From Phialophora verrucosa (lineage: Eukaryota > Ascomycota > Eurotiomycetes > Chaetothyriales > Herpotrichiellaceae): DNA of 64,000 bases. Every line of letters starts with the position of its first letter. Within the stretch, counting starts at the first letter, position 1. The stretch covers positions 1,116,001-1,180,000 of the forward strand of contig MSED01000002.1 of assembly GCA_002099365.1 (NCBI GenBank), in the 5' to 3' direction. A model generated the notes under the pieces. The model worked only from the letters and a program-made list of their open reading frames with translations. It was not told where the DNA came from and searched no databases. This document shows, one piece after another, positions 19,755-31,146 of this stretch. The position numbers and the translations under genes are program-made.

Positions 19755-21272
19755 CTAATATCGGCGGTCATCGTAGCCATAGCCGCCAGCATAACCATAC
19801 CGAGGTGGGCTTCTGGGTCGACCATAGGGATCACCCCGAGCGTATGGGTCTCCGTAGCCTCGAACCGGTGGTGGTGGCGGTCCTCGAGGGTCATACGGGT
19901 CGGCGTCATATCGTCTTGGTGGTGGCGGTCCATAGTCGCGTGGTGGGCTGCGTCTACCGTATCCTCGGTCGTAGTAGTCGTCGACGGGAGGGCGACGTCC
20001 TGGCGAGCGTTCTCGACCATAACCTCGAGGACTCCATCCGCGAGGAGGAGGCCGGCGATCGTCATCTGGTGGTCCGTGGCGGCCTCTTGGGGGTGATCGT
20101 TGGCGGTAGCTTCGTGCATCAGGTTTCTCATCTTGAATCTGCAGGCGAATTAGAGACTACCACATATTATCAAAGGTGGGATTTACATCAGCTATGCAAT
20201 GGACAGTCGCTCCCTTGAAAGTTTGTCCATCTAGCTTCTCTACTGCGGTCTTGAGGTCGGCTGCAGTTTCGAATTCCACGAACCTTGGCAAACGTGAGCA
20301 CACAAGTCGATATATCCAGGACGAAGGTAGTAGTTACCCTTTGCCATCGCGGTCACGGCCAGTCTCGGAATAGACGACATCCAATTGACCAGAATTTCGG
20401 GCGAAATCTTTGAGATCCTGGGATTTGGTGAGCACAGTCCGAAGCCGCGAGAGTAGGAGAGTTTGCGGTTTGAAGGAATGAAGTGGTATGCGGTGGAGAG
20501 CTTGTGGTCAATCCAGGCGCATTCGGGAACATGTGAGCCCTCTACTGGCGCATTGTGAAGGGGCCCCAGACCCCGGGACGACAATAACGCAGGCCGTAGA
20601 CACAGCCTGCCGCGGCTAGGAAGATCTCCATCCAAGATGTATCATGGGTATAGCACAAGGGGTTTGCTGACCTGCCAACTAGTATCCGGTTGAAGGCCAG
20701 TGATTTGCATACGGTAGATTGTGCGACGAGGGCGAGGGACGTTGCGGTCGGAAGGACCTCCAAAATCATCTTTTCGGCGTGGTCCACGAGCGAACTGGAC
20801 AGTCAATCTTTCGCCTTTGAATTCGGTTCCATCTATTGCGCTTGTCAGGGAAGGCCATGCAGAGGAGGAGGAGAGGTGGGATGATCATACGGAAGGCTAG
20901 GGAAGCGTTAGCATAGGTTAATCGGGTCTGAGAACCAAGAACTTGCCTGGAACAACGTCCCGAGCGTCCATGGCATCCTCATATTCAATGAAACCGAAGC
21001 CGTTCATGAGCTTGATTTCCTTGATGGTGCCCGCGCCATGAGTACCAAAGTGCTCCTCGATGTCCTGTTTCGTGACTGAAGGTGAAGAGAGGTGCGAGTC
21101 AGCGGACGGCGCATTCCCAGAGAGCAGCAAGTGGATCCCGGGAGAATCGCCTGATTATCCTCCAAGAGTGCAACATTGTCCAGGGAGACCAAAAGAAGAA
21201 CAGATCGAGGTGAGCATACTGTTGCGCGGTAGATTGCCCAGGTAGAGCCGGGTAGAAGATACGTCAGCCATG
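19755..21272 (-). CDS. SR-type splicing factor with two RRMs
   Basis: Srp2-like RNA-binding protein of 300 residues, nuclear, acting in pre-mRNA splicing. Six exons: 21272-21221, 21075-20947, 20832-20672, 20417-20338, 20283-20187 and 20138-19755. All phases agree. RRM1: TRLYLGNLPRN (RNP2) and NGFGFIEYEDAMDARDVV (RNP1). RRM2: YRMQITGLQPDTSWQDLKDF and GKGFVEFETAADLKTAVEKL; TSWQDLKDFAR resembles the SWQDLKD signature of SR-protein pseudo-RRMs. The tail from about residue 190 is rich in Arg, Gly, Pro, Tyr and RSPPR units. Intron 2 starts with GC (GCAAGT), not GT; intron 3 is long for this genome (254 bp), so self-regulation by splicing is plausible. Divergent from the JMJD5-like gene. Confidence 0.88.
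20833..20946 (-). other. GC-AG intron in the SR factor gene
   Basis: Exon 2 ends ...GTTCCAG and the intron opens GCAAGT, the usual context of functional GC donors. It closes with CAATAG before ATGGAACC. Splicing here gives VVPDGTEFKGERLTVQFARG, the expected end of RRM1. No GT donor nearby keeps both phase and motif. Confidence 0.75.
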
Positions 21273-21747
21273 GATGACTGATGTCTCGGAAGGAGTCCAG
21301 ATCAAGTCCAGCTAAATTCGCGAAGGAACGAGTATTTCGAGGTCAAGCGCAGCCAGACAATCCAATTCGAAGCCTCCAATCCCAGAGCCCGGTCGCAGGT
21401 GGAATCGTGGCCTTGCAGAGGAAGGGATCCTAGGCAAGATTATGCTCCAGACAAGCTGTAACCCCACAGAGACGCAGATCAAGCTGCGGATGGAGATGGG
21501 GTCAAGATGAAGAGAAGGCCAGCTGTGTCTTGAGACAGACAGTGTGAAAAGCGCGGCGAAGGAGGGAAGAAGAACGAGCGAGTCGGGCTGTTGCCTCACT
21601 TCCAAAACTTGCCAAGCCCAGCCCAGCCAAATCAACATCCACCCGTGCGCAGAATCCAGCCAATCACTCCAACACGCTCCGCACTCACTCCAGTCTGAGG
21701 ACAATCTCAGCCATTCTTCACTTCCCGATCACCGACACATCTCAACT
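21273..21747. promoter_or_regulatory. divergent promoter, SR factor / JMJD5-like
   Basis: 475 bp between two start codons on opposite strands. The plus-strand frame of the JmjC gene is open upstream of its ATG to about 21544, but that segment looks non-coding and CA/TC-rich. Confidence 0.5.
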
Positions 21748-23259
21748 ATGGAACGTGAAGTTGCCTACTGGCAGTTTGTGAAATCCAAACTGAAAGAAGT
21801 GCTTCCTGATGATACCATCCATCAGTGTTTCCCTGATGGCGTCGATATGAGTGAAGTCCTCGACCAGCCTGATGATTTTCTCGACTTGGCGAACAAGAAG
21901 CTAAATACCTTCCCGTTCAAGGATGTCAAGCCATGTTGGTTTCGGCTGTATACTGACGCCAGCGTTGCTAAAGCCCTGAAGTGGATCGAGCTCGACTCCT
22001 ATTCTTCTGAAGAACATTCAGGATCTGGCTATGATTTACATGGTCACCTTGACACGGTTGTTTCTACTCTTGACATGGCCCTCATCATGGCCGGTGGTCT
22101 CGGCCGCCAAGAGCTGATTCACGGTATTTTAGCTGAACTCCGGTCTACTATACGGGACGAGGCTGATGCCGACGAACGCCCGCAGAAGAGACGGCGACTC
22201 GACGAAAGCTGCGTGGGTGATAAAGCCAGTGACCTTTTTCTCGTTGACAGTGTCTCTGTCCCACGTGTCAACTTTCCTGTTGAGACACTCGATCATCCTT
22301 CCCTTACAGATTTCTCAAAGCACATCCAGCAAAGACGAGAGCCTGCTGTTCTGACGAACGTGCTGGATCACTGGCCAGCCCTGGAAAAGTGGAAGAGCAG
22401 TTCGTTCTGGCTTCAGACCACCTTATGCGGGCGTCGCCTAGTGCCAATCGAAATAGGCCGAAGCTACGCTGACGACGACTGGGGCCAGAAGATCGTCCCG
22501 TTTCGAGAATTTCTTACTCAGCACATCCAAAGAGCATCAGACCGTGGTCGTGATAGCGAGTCTGTAGATGGCGTGCAGACGGGTTACTTAGCACAGCACG
22601 ATCTATTCAAGCAAATCCCTGCCCTTCGGAACGACATCGCAATCCCTGACTATTGCTATCTGGACGCCCCTCCCGCTGAAGCTGGTACTCCGGTTGCTTT
22701 GAAAAAGGCAAAGGAAGATGCAAAAGGCAGGACAAGTGACCCTGCCGCCAGTCCATCCTTGGCATGCCCGCCCTCTAGCGAGAGAGACACCAATCAAACA
22801 GATCTCGAGAGCGAGCCACAAATGCACATCTGGTTTGGACCGGCTTGGACAATATCTCCACTTCACCATGACCCCTACCACAACATCCTGTGCCAGGTAG
22901 TCGGGAAGAAATACGTGAGGTTGTACTCACCACACCACAGCAAGGCACTGCTACCTAAACGTACAGACGAGCCCGCTCCTCACATTTCGCAACCTCAAGA
23001 TCTAAAGGATGTAAGCGGCATCGTAGGGGCAGGCGGACAAAAACACGACACGATTGACATGTCGAATACGTCACAGATCGACGTTGCCGCCATGGAACTG
23101 TCTCCCCTGGAAGATTGGGACGATGTGTATCCCGGCATCAGCCGATTGCCCTATGTGGAGTGCATCCTTGAGGCTGGCGAAGCCCTATATATACCGATTG
23201 GATGGTGGCACTACGTGCGAAGCTGCTCGATGGGCATCAGTGTAAGCTTCTGGTGGTGA
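21748..23259 (+). CDS. JmjC-domain oxygenase, KDM8/JMJD5-like
   Basis: Fe(II)/2-oxoglutarate oxygenase of the cupin-8 type, 503 residues. The ATG at 21748 (MEREVAYWQF) starts a helical N-terminal region (to about residue 170). Next come EPAVLTNVLDHWPALEKW, RRLVPIEIGRSYADDDWGQK and FREFLTQHI, in the JMJD5 order. The catalytic cupin has MHIWFGPAWTISPLHHDPYH: HxD iron ligands in HHD, then the distal His in WWHYVRS. The 2-oxoglutarate-binding lysine is likely in GKKYVRLYSP. About 60 residues of low-complexity insert precede the cupin. JMJD5 relatives hydroxylate arginine residues or trim histone tails; the fungal substrate is unknown. Intronless; divergent from the SR factor. Confidence 0.85.
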   Translation: MEREVAYWQFVKSKLKEVLPDDTIHQCFPDGVDMSEVLDQPDDFLDLANKKLNTFPFKDVKPCWFRLYTDASVAKALKWIELDSYSSEEHSGSGYDLHGHLDTVVSTLDMALIMAGGLGRQELIHGILAELRSTIRDEADADERPQKRRRLDESCVGDKASDLFLVDSVSVPRVNFPVETLDHPSLTDFSKHIQQRREPAVLTNVLDHWPALEKWKSSSFWLQTTLCGRRLVPIEIGRSYADDDWGQKIVPFREFLTQHIQRASDRGRDSESVDGVQTGYLAQHDLFKQIPALRNDIAIPDYCYLDAPPAEAGTPVALKKAKEDAKGRTSDPAASPSLACPPSSERDTNQTDLESEPQMHIWFGPAWTISPLHHDPYHNILCQVVGKKYVRLYSPHHSKALLPKRTDEPAPHISQPQDLKDVSGIVGAGGQKHDTIDMSNTSQIDVAAMELSPLEDWDDVYPGISRLPYVECILEAGEALYIPIGWWHYVRSCSMGISVSFWW

Positions 23260-23903
23260 TGAAGGCTCGCGATTTACAGTTGTCGCCAAGGTGAGACAAG
23301 CTCGAGAAGCTAAGATGCGCGCCCCACGGTCGGACGTGGAGAGATGAATGCAGATCAAACAGTTTTTCTCACTCTACTCACTTGGCGCCAGGATGCAAGA
23401 AAGCAGAAGCACACGTGGTTACCCAGCACGCTAACCTGGAGGCCTGTAACAAGAAGGTGCAGGTCTTCTTGCGATCCAAGTAGGATGACGGGTGCCCAGC
23501 GAGTGAAATACCACTCTTGAATCCTCGCGTGCTCTTCCCGGAAATGGCAACGCTTGTTTGAGCTTGACAGGGGCTTGACAAGGGCGTCATGTCATTATCT
23601 TCGCCTATCGAGCCTTTCGCTGTGTGGCCTGTTATCAACCAGGCGATTTCCTGCTGTAACGCTGGTATCGCCAGCTATCTTCCGAGCTGGGATTATAAAG
23701 ATGGTCGCTCTCCCCTCTCACTGGAGCTAGGCAGATCCTCGGTGACAGCTCGTCCGTGGCAGTCCTTGGTTTGCGTCACCAGCGCCGCTGCTCCAAGCTG
23801 CTCACCCCCGCTTTCCCCACGAAACCATATCATCGTCAATAGCTGCGTTTGACTGCTCTGGCTACCCAAGTCTTGACACCGATTCCCATCAACCCAGCCA
23901 GCC
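23260..23903. promoter_or_regulatory. promoter region of the permease gene
   Basis: 644 bp between the JmjC stop and the permease ATG. No supported gene; the last 200 bp should contain the promoter and leader. Confidence 0.4.
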
Positions 23904-25608
23904 ATGGCTGACAGCGAGCATGCTGGCACTGCTACGCGCAGCATGTCGAAGGACGAAGGGCGTTTACGAGAGCTGGGCTACAAGCAGGAATTGAAGCGCG
24001 ATTGGTCCTTGATGCACAACTTCGGGGTCTCATTCAGCATCATCTCGGTTATTACTGGCATCACCACACTGTTTAGCTATGGATTAACCACTGGCGGACC
24101 GGGAGTTATGTCCTGCGGCTGGCTAGTTGTTTCGTTCTTTACCATGTTCGTTGGATTGGGCATGGCAGAGATTGTCAGTGCCATCCCAAGTGCTGGAGGC
24201 CCCTACTTCTGGGCTGCGATCCTCGCGCCGAAGAAATGGGCCCCGTTTGCTAGTTGGGTGACAGGGTGGTTCAATCTGCTCGGTCAAGTAGCAGTCACGA
24301 CGGGTATCACCTTCGGTTGCGCTGGGCTCATTTCTACGCTGGCAACTATCAATGGGTACGAGCCCACAGCAGGCAGAACATTGGGAATTTATGCGGCACT
24401 TCTGTTCTCGCACGGCATGGTGAACTCCTTTGGCGTACACATTCTACGGTATCTAAACAACGCTTCCATCGTCCTCCACTCCCTGGGTGTCTTCTCCTTC
24501 GCAGTGGCCGTGGTAGCCAAGGCTCCTCATCATCAATCGGCAAAATTCGTATTCGCGACCTTCTACGACGGAACAGGTGATCCAGGGTGGTCAGTTCGAG
24601 CTTCTTCAGCCTACGTGGCTTGTATTGGCATCTTGATGTCACAGTATACCATCACTGGCTTCGACGCAAGGTTTGTGTGGTCCCATGAAACTCAGAGATC
24701 CGGTGATATACTGACCTTATCGCAGCGCTCACCTCTCGGAGGAAACACAAAACGCGTCCTGGTCGGCACCTCTGGGAGTTCTGATGTCGATTGGGTGCTC
24801 TGCCGTCTTTGGCTGGTTCCTCATCCTTTGCCTTCTTTTCAGCATTCAGGATTTCGATGCCACCGCTGACCCCGAGTATGGCAACCCGGTACTGCAAATC
24901 CTGGTCGACGTGTTTGGCAAGACCAGTGCTATTGTACTCTTCGTACTGGTTATTGTCTGCGTCTGGCATTGCGGCCTCTTCAGCTTGACCTCAAATTCAC
25001 GCATGATGTTCAGCTTCGCACGCGATGGCGGGATCCCGCACTTCTTTCACAGCGTCGATGCCCGCTTCCGCAGCCCAATCCGAACAATCTGGCTGGCTGC
25101 ATTCCTGGCGTTCCTACTGGCCGTGCCCAGTCTAGGATCCTCTGTGGCATTCGCGGCGGCCACCTCGATTGCCACCATCGGACTCTATCTCTCTTACGGT
25201 CTCCCGATTTTGATCGGCCTAGTAAACTCCGAAGGCTTCATTCATGGACCATTCAACCTGAAATGGTTCTCGCGCCCCGTCGCAATCATTGCATGTCTGT
25301 GGATTAGCTTCATCACCATCATTTTCTGTCTGCCGGAGCTCAACCCCGTCAATTCACAGACTTTGAACTATACCCCTGTCGCTGTGGGAATCATCGCATT
25401 CTGGTGCCTCGCCAGCTGGGTTCTATGGGCGAGGAAGTGGTTCAAAGGTCCAATCCGCCAAGTGGAAGCTGAGGTTGCTGGTGTCAATGTGGACGACCCG
25501 GACGCCATGGAACGAGCTGAAAGAGAAGGGAGAATTCCTCAACTGGATGCCACTCAAGGTGGAAATGAGAAGAGTCTGTTGGCCGCCATGAAGCAGAATT
25601 TCAAATGA
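23904..25608 (+). CDS. APC-superfamily permease, GABA/choline type
   Basis: Plasma-membrane proton-coupled transporter of the amino-acid/choline transporter group (relatives: Uga4, Hnm1), 549 residues. Exons 23904-24670 and 24726-25608, with a 55-bp intron in phase 2. About 12 membrane segments are visible, starting with MHNFGVSFSIISVITGITTL and GVMSCGWLVVSFFTMFVGLG. Family marks: EIVSAIPSAGGPYFWAA, ASWVTGWFNLLGQ, and across the spliced junction FDASAHLSEET. NSRMMFSFARDGGIP is the usual loop 8 motif. The cytosolic tails are short and acidic/basic mixed. Substrate (GABA, choline, polyamine or another amino acid) cannot be told. Confidence 0.9.
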
Positions 25609-27230
25609 GACCCAAGTGGACTCGTGCTTGGAGGATACGCATTGGCTCTTTGTGCCAGATCCAGGGCGGTAATGACACAGCAATGAGTAGAATTTCCAGC
25701 TGATTCTTCCTATTCCTCATGACGATCAGACTTTCTTATTGCTCTCCGGCATTTGTTTGGACATCGGCTTACTTTTTCAACACTCCTGCAATACTGACCC
25801 AGTTTAAAGCCACTTTATGTGCTGTGATATGATGGTACCGCGTCGGCAAGGATACGGAAGCACAATGACCAGGACATTCTGAAATGTGTTCGGACACCAG
25901 CATAGCTTGACTCAGAAAAGTCGATATGCTGGCGGTTGGCTCCGTTGTCGACCTTTTTTGGTCTCAAGCGATAGGGCCCGTCACGCTTGCGCATTACAGC
26001 AAAATGAGAGGCAGGATATCACCTGGCGTGGATTGTCTCTCACTCTTCTCTTTCTCAAAGCCCCAAACATAAGTGACGTGTCATCATGAAAGCGCTGCAT
26101 GCACAAGGCTGATCTTCACACCAGAGTTCGCACAGTCGGATTGTCCGCCCTTTCCAGACGACTTGACAGCTGCGCAGCTCGAAACATGCTCTCGACTTAG
26201 CTTCTCGGGACGTTGGAAAGCCGCCTGTGGACGATACAAACCCCGCCGAGGCCTCCGTCAAAGACGAATCTTTCAATGCTCGGAGATCCTGGGACCGGTC
26301 GCTCGCCAGATGGGCCTCCCTCGTTCGGCACTCAAAGGCCTGCACACTTGAAAGAAGGACTCTGGCACCAATCCGCGAGTGAGCCGCAGAGAGGAGCACA
26401 TCTCTCACATTATTTCCCACTACGAACTCGGTACACGCGCTATACTGTTCACCTCGTTCGAGTCAAGCTGGACTGAGCGTGGCAACAGGTCCCGCCGAAA
26501 GCAAACCATGTGTTGTGGGTGTGCGTTTGGCGTACTCACAGGAGTTGCATACCACGCAGTTAAAAATAGGATGGTCTGTTCGCTGGATGACGGGGTCAGC
26601 GCGAATCCCCTGCTACGCGCTGCGATATCATCAGAGAGCTGACAATGATGTCCTCCTGCAGGAAGTACGTGCTGGCCTTTCAAACGGGTCGGATATGAGA
26701 TGTGCGAATGATGATGTGAGGAGCATGAGGGTAATTGTACGCCGGGTGGCTGAGTCTTGCTATCATGTTGGATATGCTCTGGTCCTTTGACGGCGGCGTG
26801 GCAGCCTCTACCTGTAGGGATGCCTGAAGCAAATCGAACGTCGTGACTCGCTAGAGGGGCTCGCTCAGCTCATGCGAGACAGATTACAGTGTTCTTGGCT
26901 GCGGCGTCGTGGTGACCTTTATCCCAAGCCCACACTACAGCTCGTCTCTACGTGGCCTGAACTTATGCCAGAATCAGGACATTATGCGCTTCCAAACAGT
27001 CTTTGACTTCGTTTGCGCTCAAGCTGGCCTCGAAGGATCTCAACCCTTAATGCAAAGGGAATAAAGGCCCATGCAGAGTGTCTTGGTTCTCGGGGTTGGA
27101 ACACAGCCGTCAAGATACCCAAGGGCAAGCGAGGAAGCGGCCCGCGCACAGAGGCAAAGTTCCGCCCTTCGGGACACAGTACAGTTACTTGAAGTTAAAT
27201 CACAATGTGGAGAGACTGAAGTGTTGATGA

Positions 27231-27250
27231 GGGGAGGGAGGGGAGGGGGG
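27231..27250 (+). repeat. G-quadruplex motif
   Basis: Four G-runs (4, 3, 4 and 6 bases) separated by single A bases. It is the tightest loop class. It sits about 650 bp upstream of the TATA box of the FAD oxidase gene. Confidence 0.75.
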
Positions 27251-27880
27251 ACGATAACGTAGACGAGGTGGGGAATCCTTCGGCGGGCTCATCATCCTCA
27301 TCTCGGCCTGACAATGCTCACAATCACCATGATCATTTCGATAAGTTCCAACAGCAGGGCAGGTTGCAAAGTGTCACTACAACACGAACTCTCTGACATC
27401 GTGTCACCCAACTAATCATAATTACCCAATTCTCAGCAAGGGCGTGTCTTGGTCATCTCCCTCCTCCAGGGTGAGTGAGATCTAAGGCCACATCTGGTCA
27501 TTGTCAAGCCTTCAACGCGTTCAGGCAGCCGTGATACACTACACAACCCTCGATTTAAGGCTTCAGATGCAGCACAGGTGGGATCCCTCGGCGCTGGGCA
27601 GCCTGGAGCGTCAGGAGCAGTTCTCAAGGTTAAGGAAATGTAGGACTAGCCCGATATGCGCCAGGAGGGGCGTGGCCCATTCATTATTGGGGAAACTGAC
27701 CATCTGCCCAGCCTGGAAGCCTGGCCTTTTCCCATTTTTCACGTATTCGCTCCTCCCGATGCCGAGAATTGGATCTCGTCTTTCTCTGCCCTCTCTGCCC
27801 GTATCCATTCACTCACAGCCCCACTCCCCAGTCACCAGAGAGACAGACGTCCGAGGCCCGAGTAGTATTGAGCTGACAAG

Positions 27881-27888
27881 TATATAAA
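27881..27888 (+). promoter_or_regulatory. TATA box of the FAD oxidase gene
   Basis: TATATAAA, a consensus match, about 220 nt before the ATG at 28105. A leader of roughly 190 nt would follow. A strong TATA box suits an inducible gene. Confidence 0.55.
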
Positions 27889-28104
27889 CGGGGAGCTACA
27901 CTCGTTGTCGTCGTCGTCATCCCGCTCCAAGCCAAGATCAAGTGCCAGTGCCAGTGCGCAGTAGGTGTCGTCGTGCTCACACTCTTATCTGGCAAGTTCG
28001 ACCTGACCAGCCGGTCCACCAGCAAGAGACCTTCCCGCGGAACACAACCGCTCCACAATTACTTCGTATTGTATCGTTCTTCCCACTGTCGGCTGTTCGC
28101 GACC

Positions 28105-29770
28105 ATGGGCTCGATCACCACAGCCTCCTCCAAACGGACCATCACAAGCGACGACATCTCCTCTCTCAAGTCCTTGCTGTCCTCGACAAATGCCACTGTC
28201 CTCACCCCCGATGCGGCGGAGTACTCCGCGTCGATCAAGCGGTGGTCCAGCGCGGCTCAGAAGCCAGCTGGCGTAGTCATCGTGCCGACCACCGCGGACG
28301 AAGTGGCCATCGTCGTCAAATATGCCTCAGACCAGGGCATCGACCTCGCGGTCAAAGGCGGGGGCCACTCCACCGCGGGAGTCAGCAGCACGAACGGCGG
28401 CCTCTTGATCGACATGAACGCCAAGATGCGCCACGTGAAGGTCGACACGGATAGGAAACTGTTCTTCGTGCAAGGCGGCGCCGCGTGGGGGGACGTCGAC
28501 CAGGTCGGGCTGCAGCACGGGCTCGCCACGCCCGGGGGGACCGTTGCCGACACGGGCGTCGGCGGGCTGACGCTCGGAGGCGGCTACGGGTGGCTGTCCG
28601 GCCAGCGGGGCCTCGTCATCGACAACTGGGTGGAGGGCACGATCGTGCTGGCGACAGGCGAAATCAAGAAGGTCAGTAGGGAAGCGGACCCGGATCTGTT
28701 CTGGGCCATCCAGGGCGCGGGGCAGAACTTCGGCGTCGTCACCGAGTTTGTCCTCAAGGCGTATGATCAGGGCGACGTCTTCGCAGGGATGCTCATCTAC
28801 CCGCCGGCGCCGGACGTGATCGAGAAGGTCGTCGCCGCCACGAACGACCTGTACACCCCCAACGCCGAGGGGCGGACGAAAGTCGCGGGGAGGGGCGCCG
28901 GCGGGATCGCGTTCGGGCGCCCTCCCCCGGCGGAGGGCAAGGTCATGCTGATGGTCGTGATCATCTACTTCGGCACCGAGCAGGAGGCCAAGGAGCTGTA
29001 CAAGCCGCTGTACGATGCCGGGCCCGTCGTCGACACCACCGCCATGGTACCGTACCCGATTACCAACACGCTGCTCGCCCCACCAATCGGGCTCCGCGCC
29101 AGCATGAAGGGCACGGCCTTTACGATGCCGCTCCGCACCGAGTTCGTCGAGGCCGTGGGGGCCGAGTATACCAAGTTTACGGACGGCAACGACGACACGG
29201 GCATCAGCCTCGTGCTGTTCGAAGTGTACGACCCCAGCCAGGTCGTCGCGCATGACGAGGGCAGTTTCGCGAACAGGGGCTGGCATCTCAACGGCATGGT
29301 CTGTCCGATCTGGACCAAGGAGGAGCACGATCAGCACTGTCGCCAGTGGGCCAGGGATATGACTGCCTTGTTCAAGACCGAATTGGAAACCCAGGCCAAG
29401 GCCACAGGTAAGGGCGTTGACGGGGGTGTTGGGTTGAGAGGCAAGAAAGGCGCGACCATGCTTTATGGGAATTACGATCGTGAGTGTTTCTCCCCCTGCA
29501 AAGTCCCAGCCTGGCGAAGGCTCGTCGGCTCCGCGCTCCTTTAAATTCCCCTTTGAGTGTTGAGTATGGAGTGTGGGGTGCTTTTATGGATTCTTCCGCA
29601 TTGACCGTTCTCATGGACCTGTTTCGCTAACTTGTCCTCCCCGCGCAGAGTACGACGAGAAGTCTCGAGACATTTTCGGCGAGAATTACCCTCGCCTGCA
29701 GAGACTGAAGGCTCAGTACGATCCTGGCAACGTCTTTAACAAACTCTTCGCCATCACGCCGCAGGCGTAG
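28105..29770 (+). CDS. BBE-type FAD-linked oxidoreductase
   Basis: Flavin oxidase or dehydrogenase of the FAD_binding_4/berberine-bridge group, 498 residues. Exon 1 28105-29479, a 169-bp intron (GTGAGT ... CAG, phase 1), exon 2 29649-29770. FAD domain: VIVPTTADEVAIVVKYA, then LAVKGGGHSTAG, whose His can bond the flavin, and TVADTGVGGLTLGGGYGWLS. The Cys that gives bicovalent linkage in plant BBEs is absent, so single-bond attachment is likely. The BBE tail sits in exon 2: YPRLQRLKAQYDPGNVF. There is no signal peptide, so the enzyme is probably intracellular. The gene is much richer in G/C at third codon positions than its neighbours. Substrate unknown. Convergent with the MDR reductase gene. 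Confidence 0.9.
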
Positions 29771-30083
29771 AAGATAAGATTTCACGGTCAACCCCAGCAC
29801 ATAAGCTCGTACAGCTACAGGTACAAGACATGGCAGGGCGAGTCTCGGACTTGATCGAAATGATCTAGACTAGATCTAGTCGGTGGTTTCACGCCAGACA
29901 TATGTCATTACAGACTCTAGATAAGACAGACGATGGACTCTTACAATACAACACAACACAACACTCGACTGACTGACTGACTGATTGACCTTGGCTGGAA
30001 AGGAACCGTGAATCGTATATCTCCAGAATCGGAGCGATGATCGAGAATCTAACTATTTGCCTTTCTTGCCGGGCTTCCCTTCC
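29771..30083. other. convergent 3' region with simple repeats
   Basis: 313 bp between two stop codons. Contains short ACACA and TGAC-type runs near 29945-29990. Both genes probably end transcription here. Confidence 0.45.
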
Positions 30084-31146
30084 TCACTCTCGATGCACAA
30101 CCACTATCTTCCCGCCCGCGTCATGGCCCTGCAACACCCGATGGGCCTCCTGAATCTCGTCATACCCAAAGACATAAGCAGGCTTCGCATCCCATTCGCC
30201 GCGCTCGATCTTCTCGACAATCGCCTGCAAGCCGATTCCGGACAATGGAAAGTCCCTCGTGCCCAGTGTCTTGCTGTGAAACAGGCTGAAATGCACGCCG
30301 CTGTCCATCTCGACCATGGGGTTGAAGTCCTTGACTGGCGCGAGCCCGCCCAGCCAGCCGGCTTGCAACATCCGCCCGCCGGCGCGGGTCAGGCGGATGG
30401 AATCGAGCAGCGCCGAGTTGCCGATGAGATTGAGCGTCTTGTCGAACTTGTTGTCCGGCGCGTAGTTCTGGGCGAGTGGATTCTCCTCGAGCACTGCGTC
30501 CTCGACGCCCATCTTCTTGAGCATTTCGAAGCGCGACGCCCGGCGCGTGGTCGCCGTGACGCGCACGCCGGCGTTCACGGCGAGATGGACGGCCGCTTGG
30601 CCGATCGTGCTCGTCGCGCCGCGGATCAGTAGTTTCTCACCCCTGCGGACGTCCAGGACCGTGAACACGCATGAATACGCCGTAGAGTAGACTTCCGGCA
30701 GGGCGGCCAGTTGGTCCCACGGCAGTGTCGTGGTGATCCGCGCGACGTTGGCGATGGGGACGTTGACGAACTCGCCGTACCCGCCCGGTCGGTTGCGGCC
30801 CATCCCGCCCATCACCCCGACGACCTTCTCGCCCGGATGGTATGTGTGGGAGGGATCGGCTTCGACCAGGCCGACGCATTCCAGGCCGGAGATGGGGTTC
30901 CATTCGTCCCATTCGCCGAGGCGCATGTGCATTTCGGCGTGGTTGAGGCCGAATGCTTTGACGCGAATCTGTGCGAGTCCTGTTAGTACGACGTGGCGAC
31001 AAGGGAACTGTGTTTCCATGATGAGAGAGCCTTACCAGAACTTCGCCCTCCGTGGGTAAGGGTTTGGCCACAAGTTTGTGCTGAAGAACCTCAGGACCAC
31101 CAAAGGCAGTGATTACGACGGCACGCATAGTTTGTTCGGAACCCAT
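30084..31146 (-). CDS. MDR-family NADPH quinone reductase-like protein
   Basis: Medium-chain dehydrogenase/reductase of the zinc-free quinone oxidoreductase type, 331 residues, cytosolic. Exon 1 31146-31036 and exon 2 30968-30084, with a 67-bp intron (GTAAGG ... CACAG) in phase 0. The choice of acceptor gives EVLIRVKAFGLNHAE. Motifs: MRAVVITAFGGPEVLQ, GLECVGLVEADPS in place of the zinc-binding GHE, LLIRGATSTIGQAAVHLA for NADPH, GKIVVVH at the end. The catalytic zinc cysteines are missing, as is normal for this group. Substrate unknown. GT-repeat-rich leader upstream (31155-31185). It lies between the FAD oxidase and the O-methyltransferase. Confidence 0.88.

Larger units (their letters stand above)
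25609..28104. other. 2.5-kb gene-poor interval
   Basis: No ORF with a domain or a consistent splice model. Holds a G-quadruplex motif at 27231 and, at 27881, a strong TATA box for the FAD oxidase gene. It could hide a non-coding RNA or a fast-evolving small gene, but I see no evidence for either. Confidence 0.45.

Noticed and set aside
28327..29337. 336-codon ORF on the minus strand within the FAD oxidase gene
   Set aside because: It is a shadow of GC-rich codons of the real gene; product has no domain and the sense strand has full family motifs.
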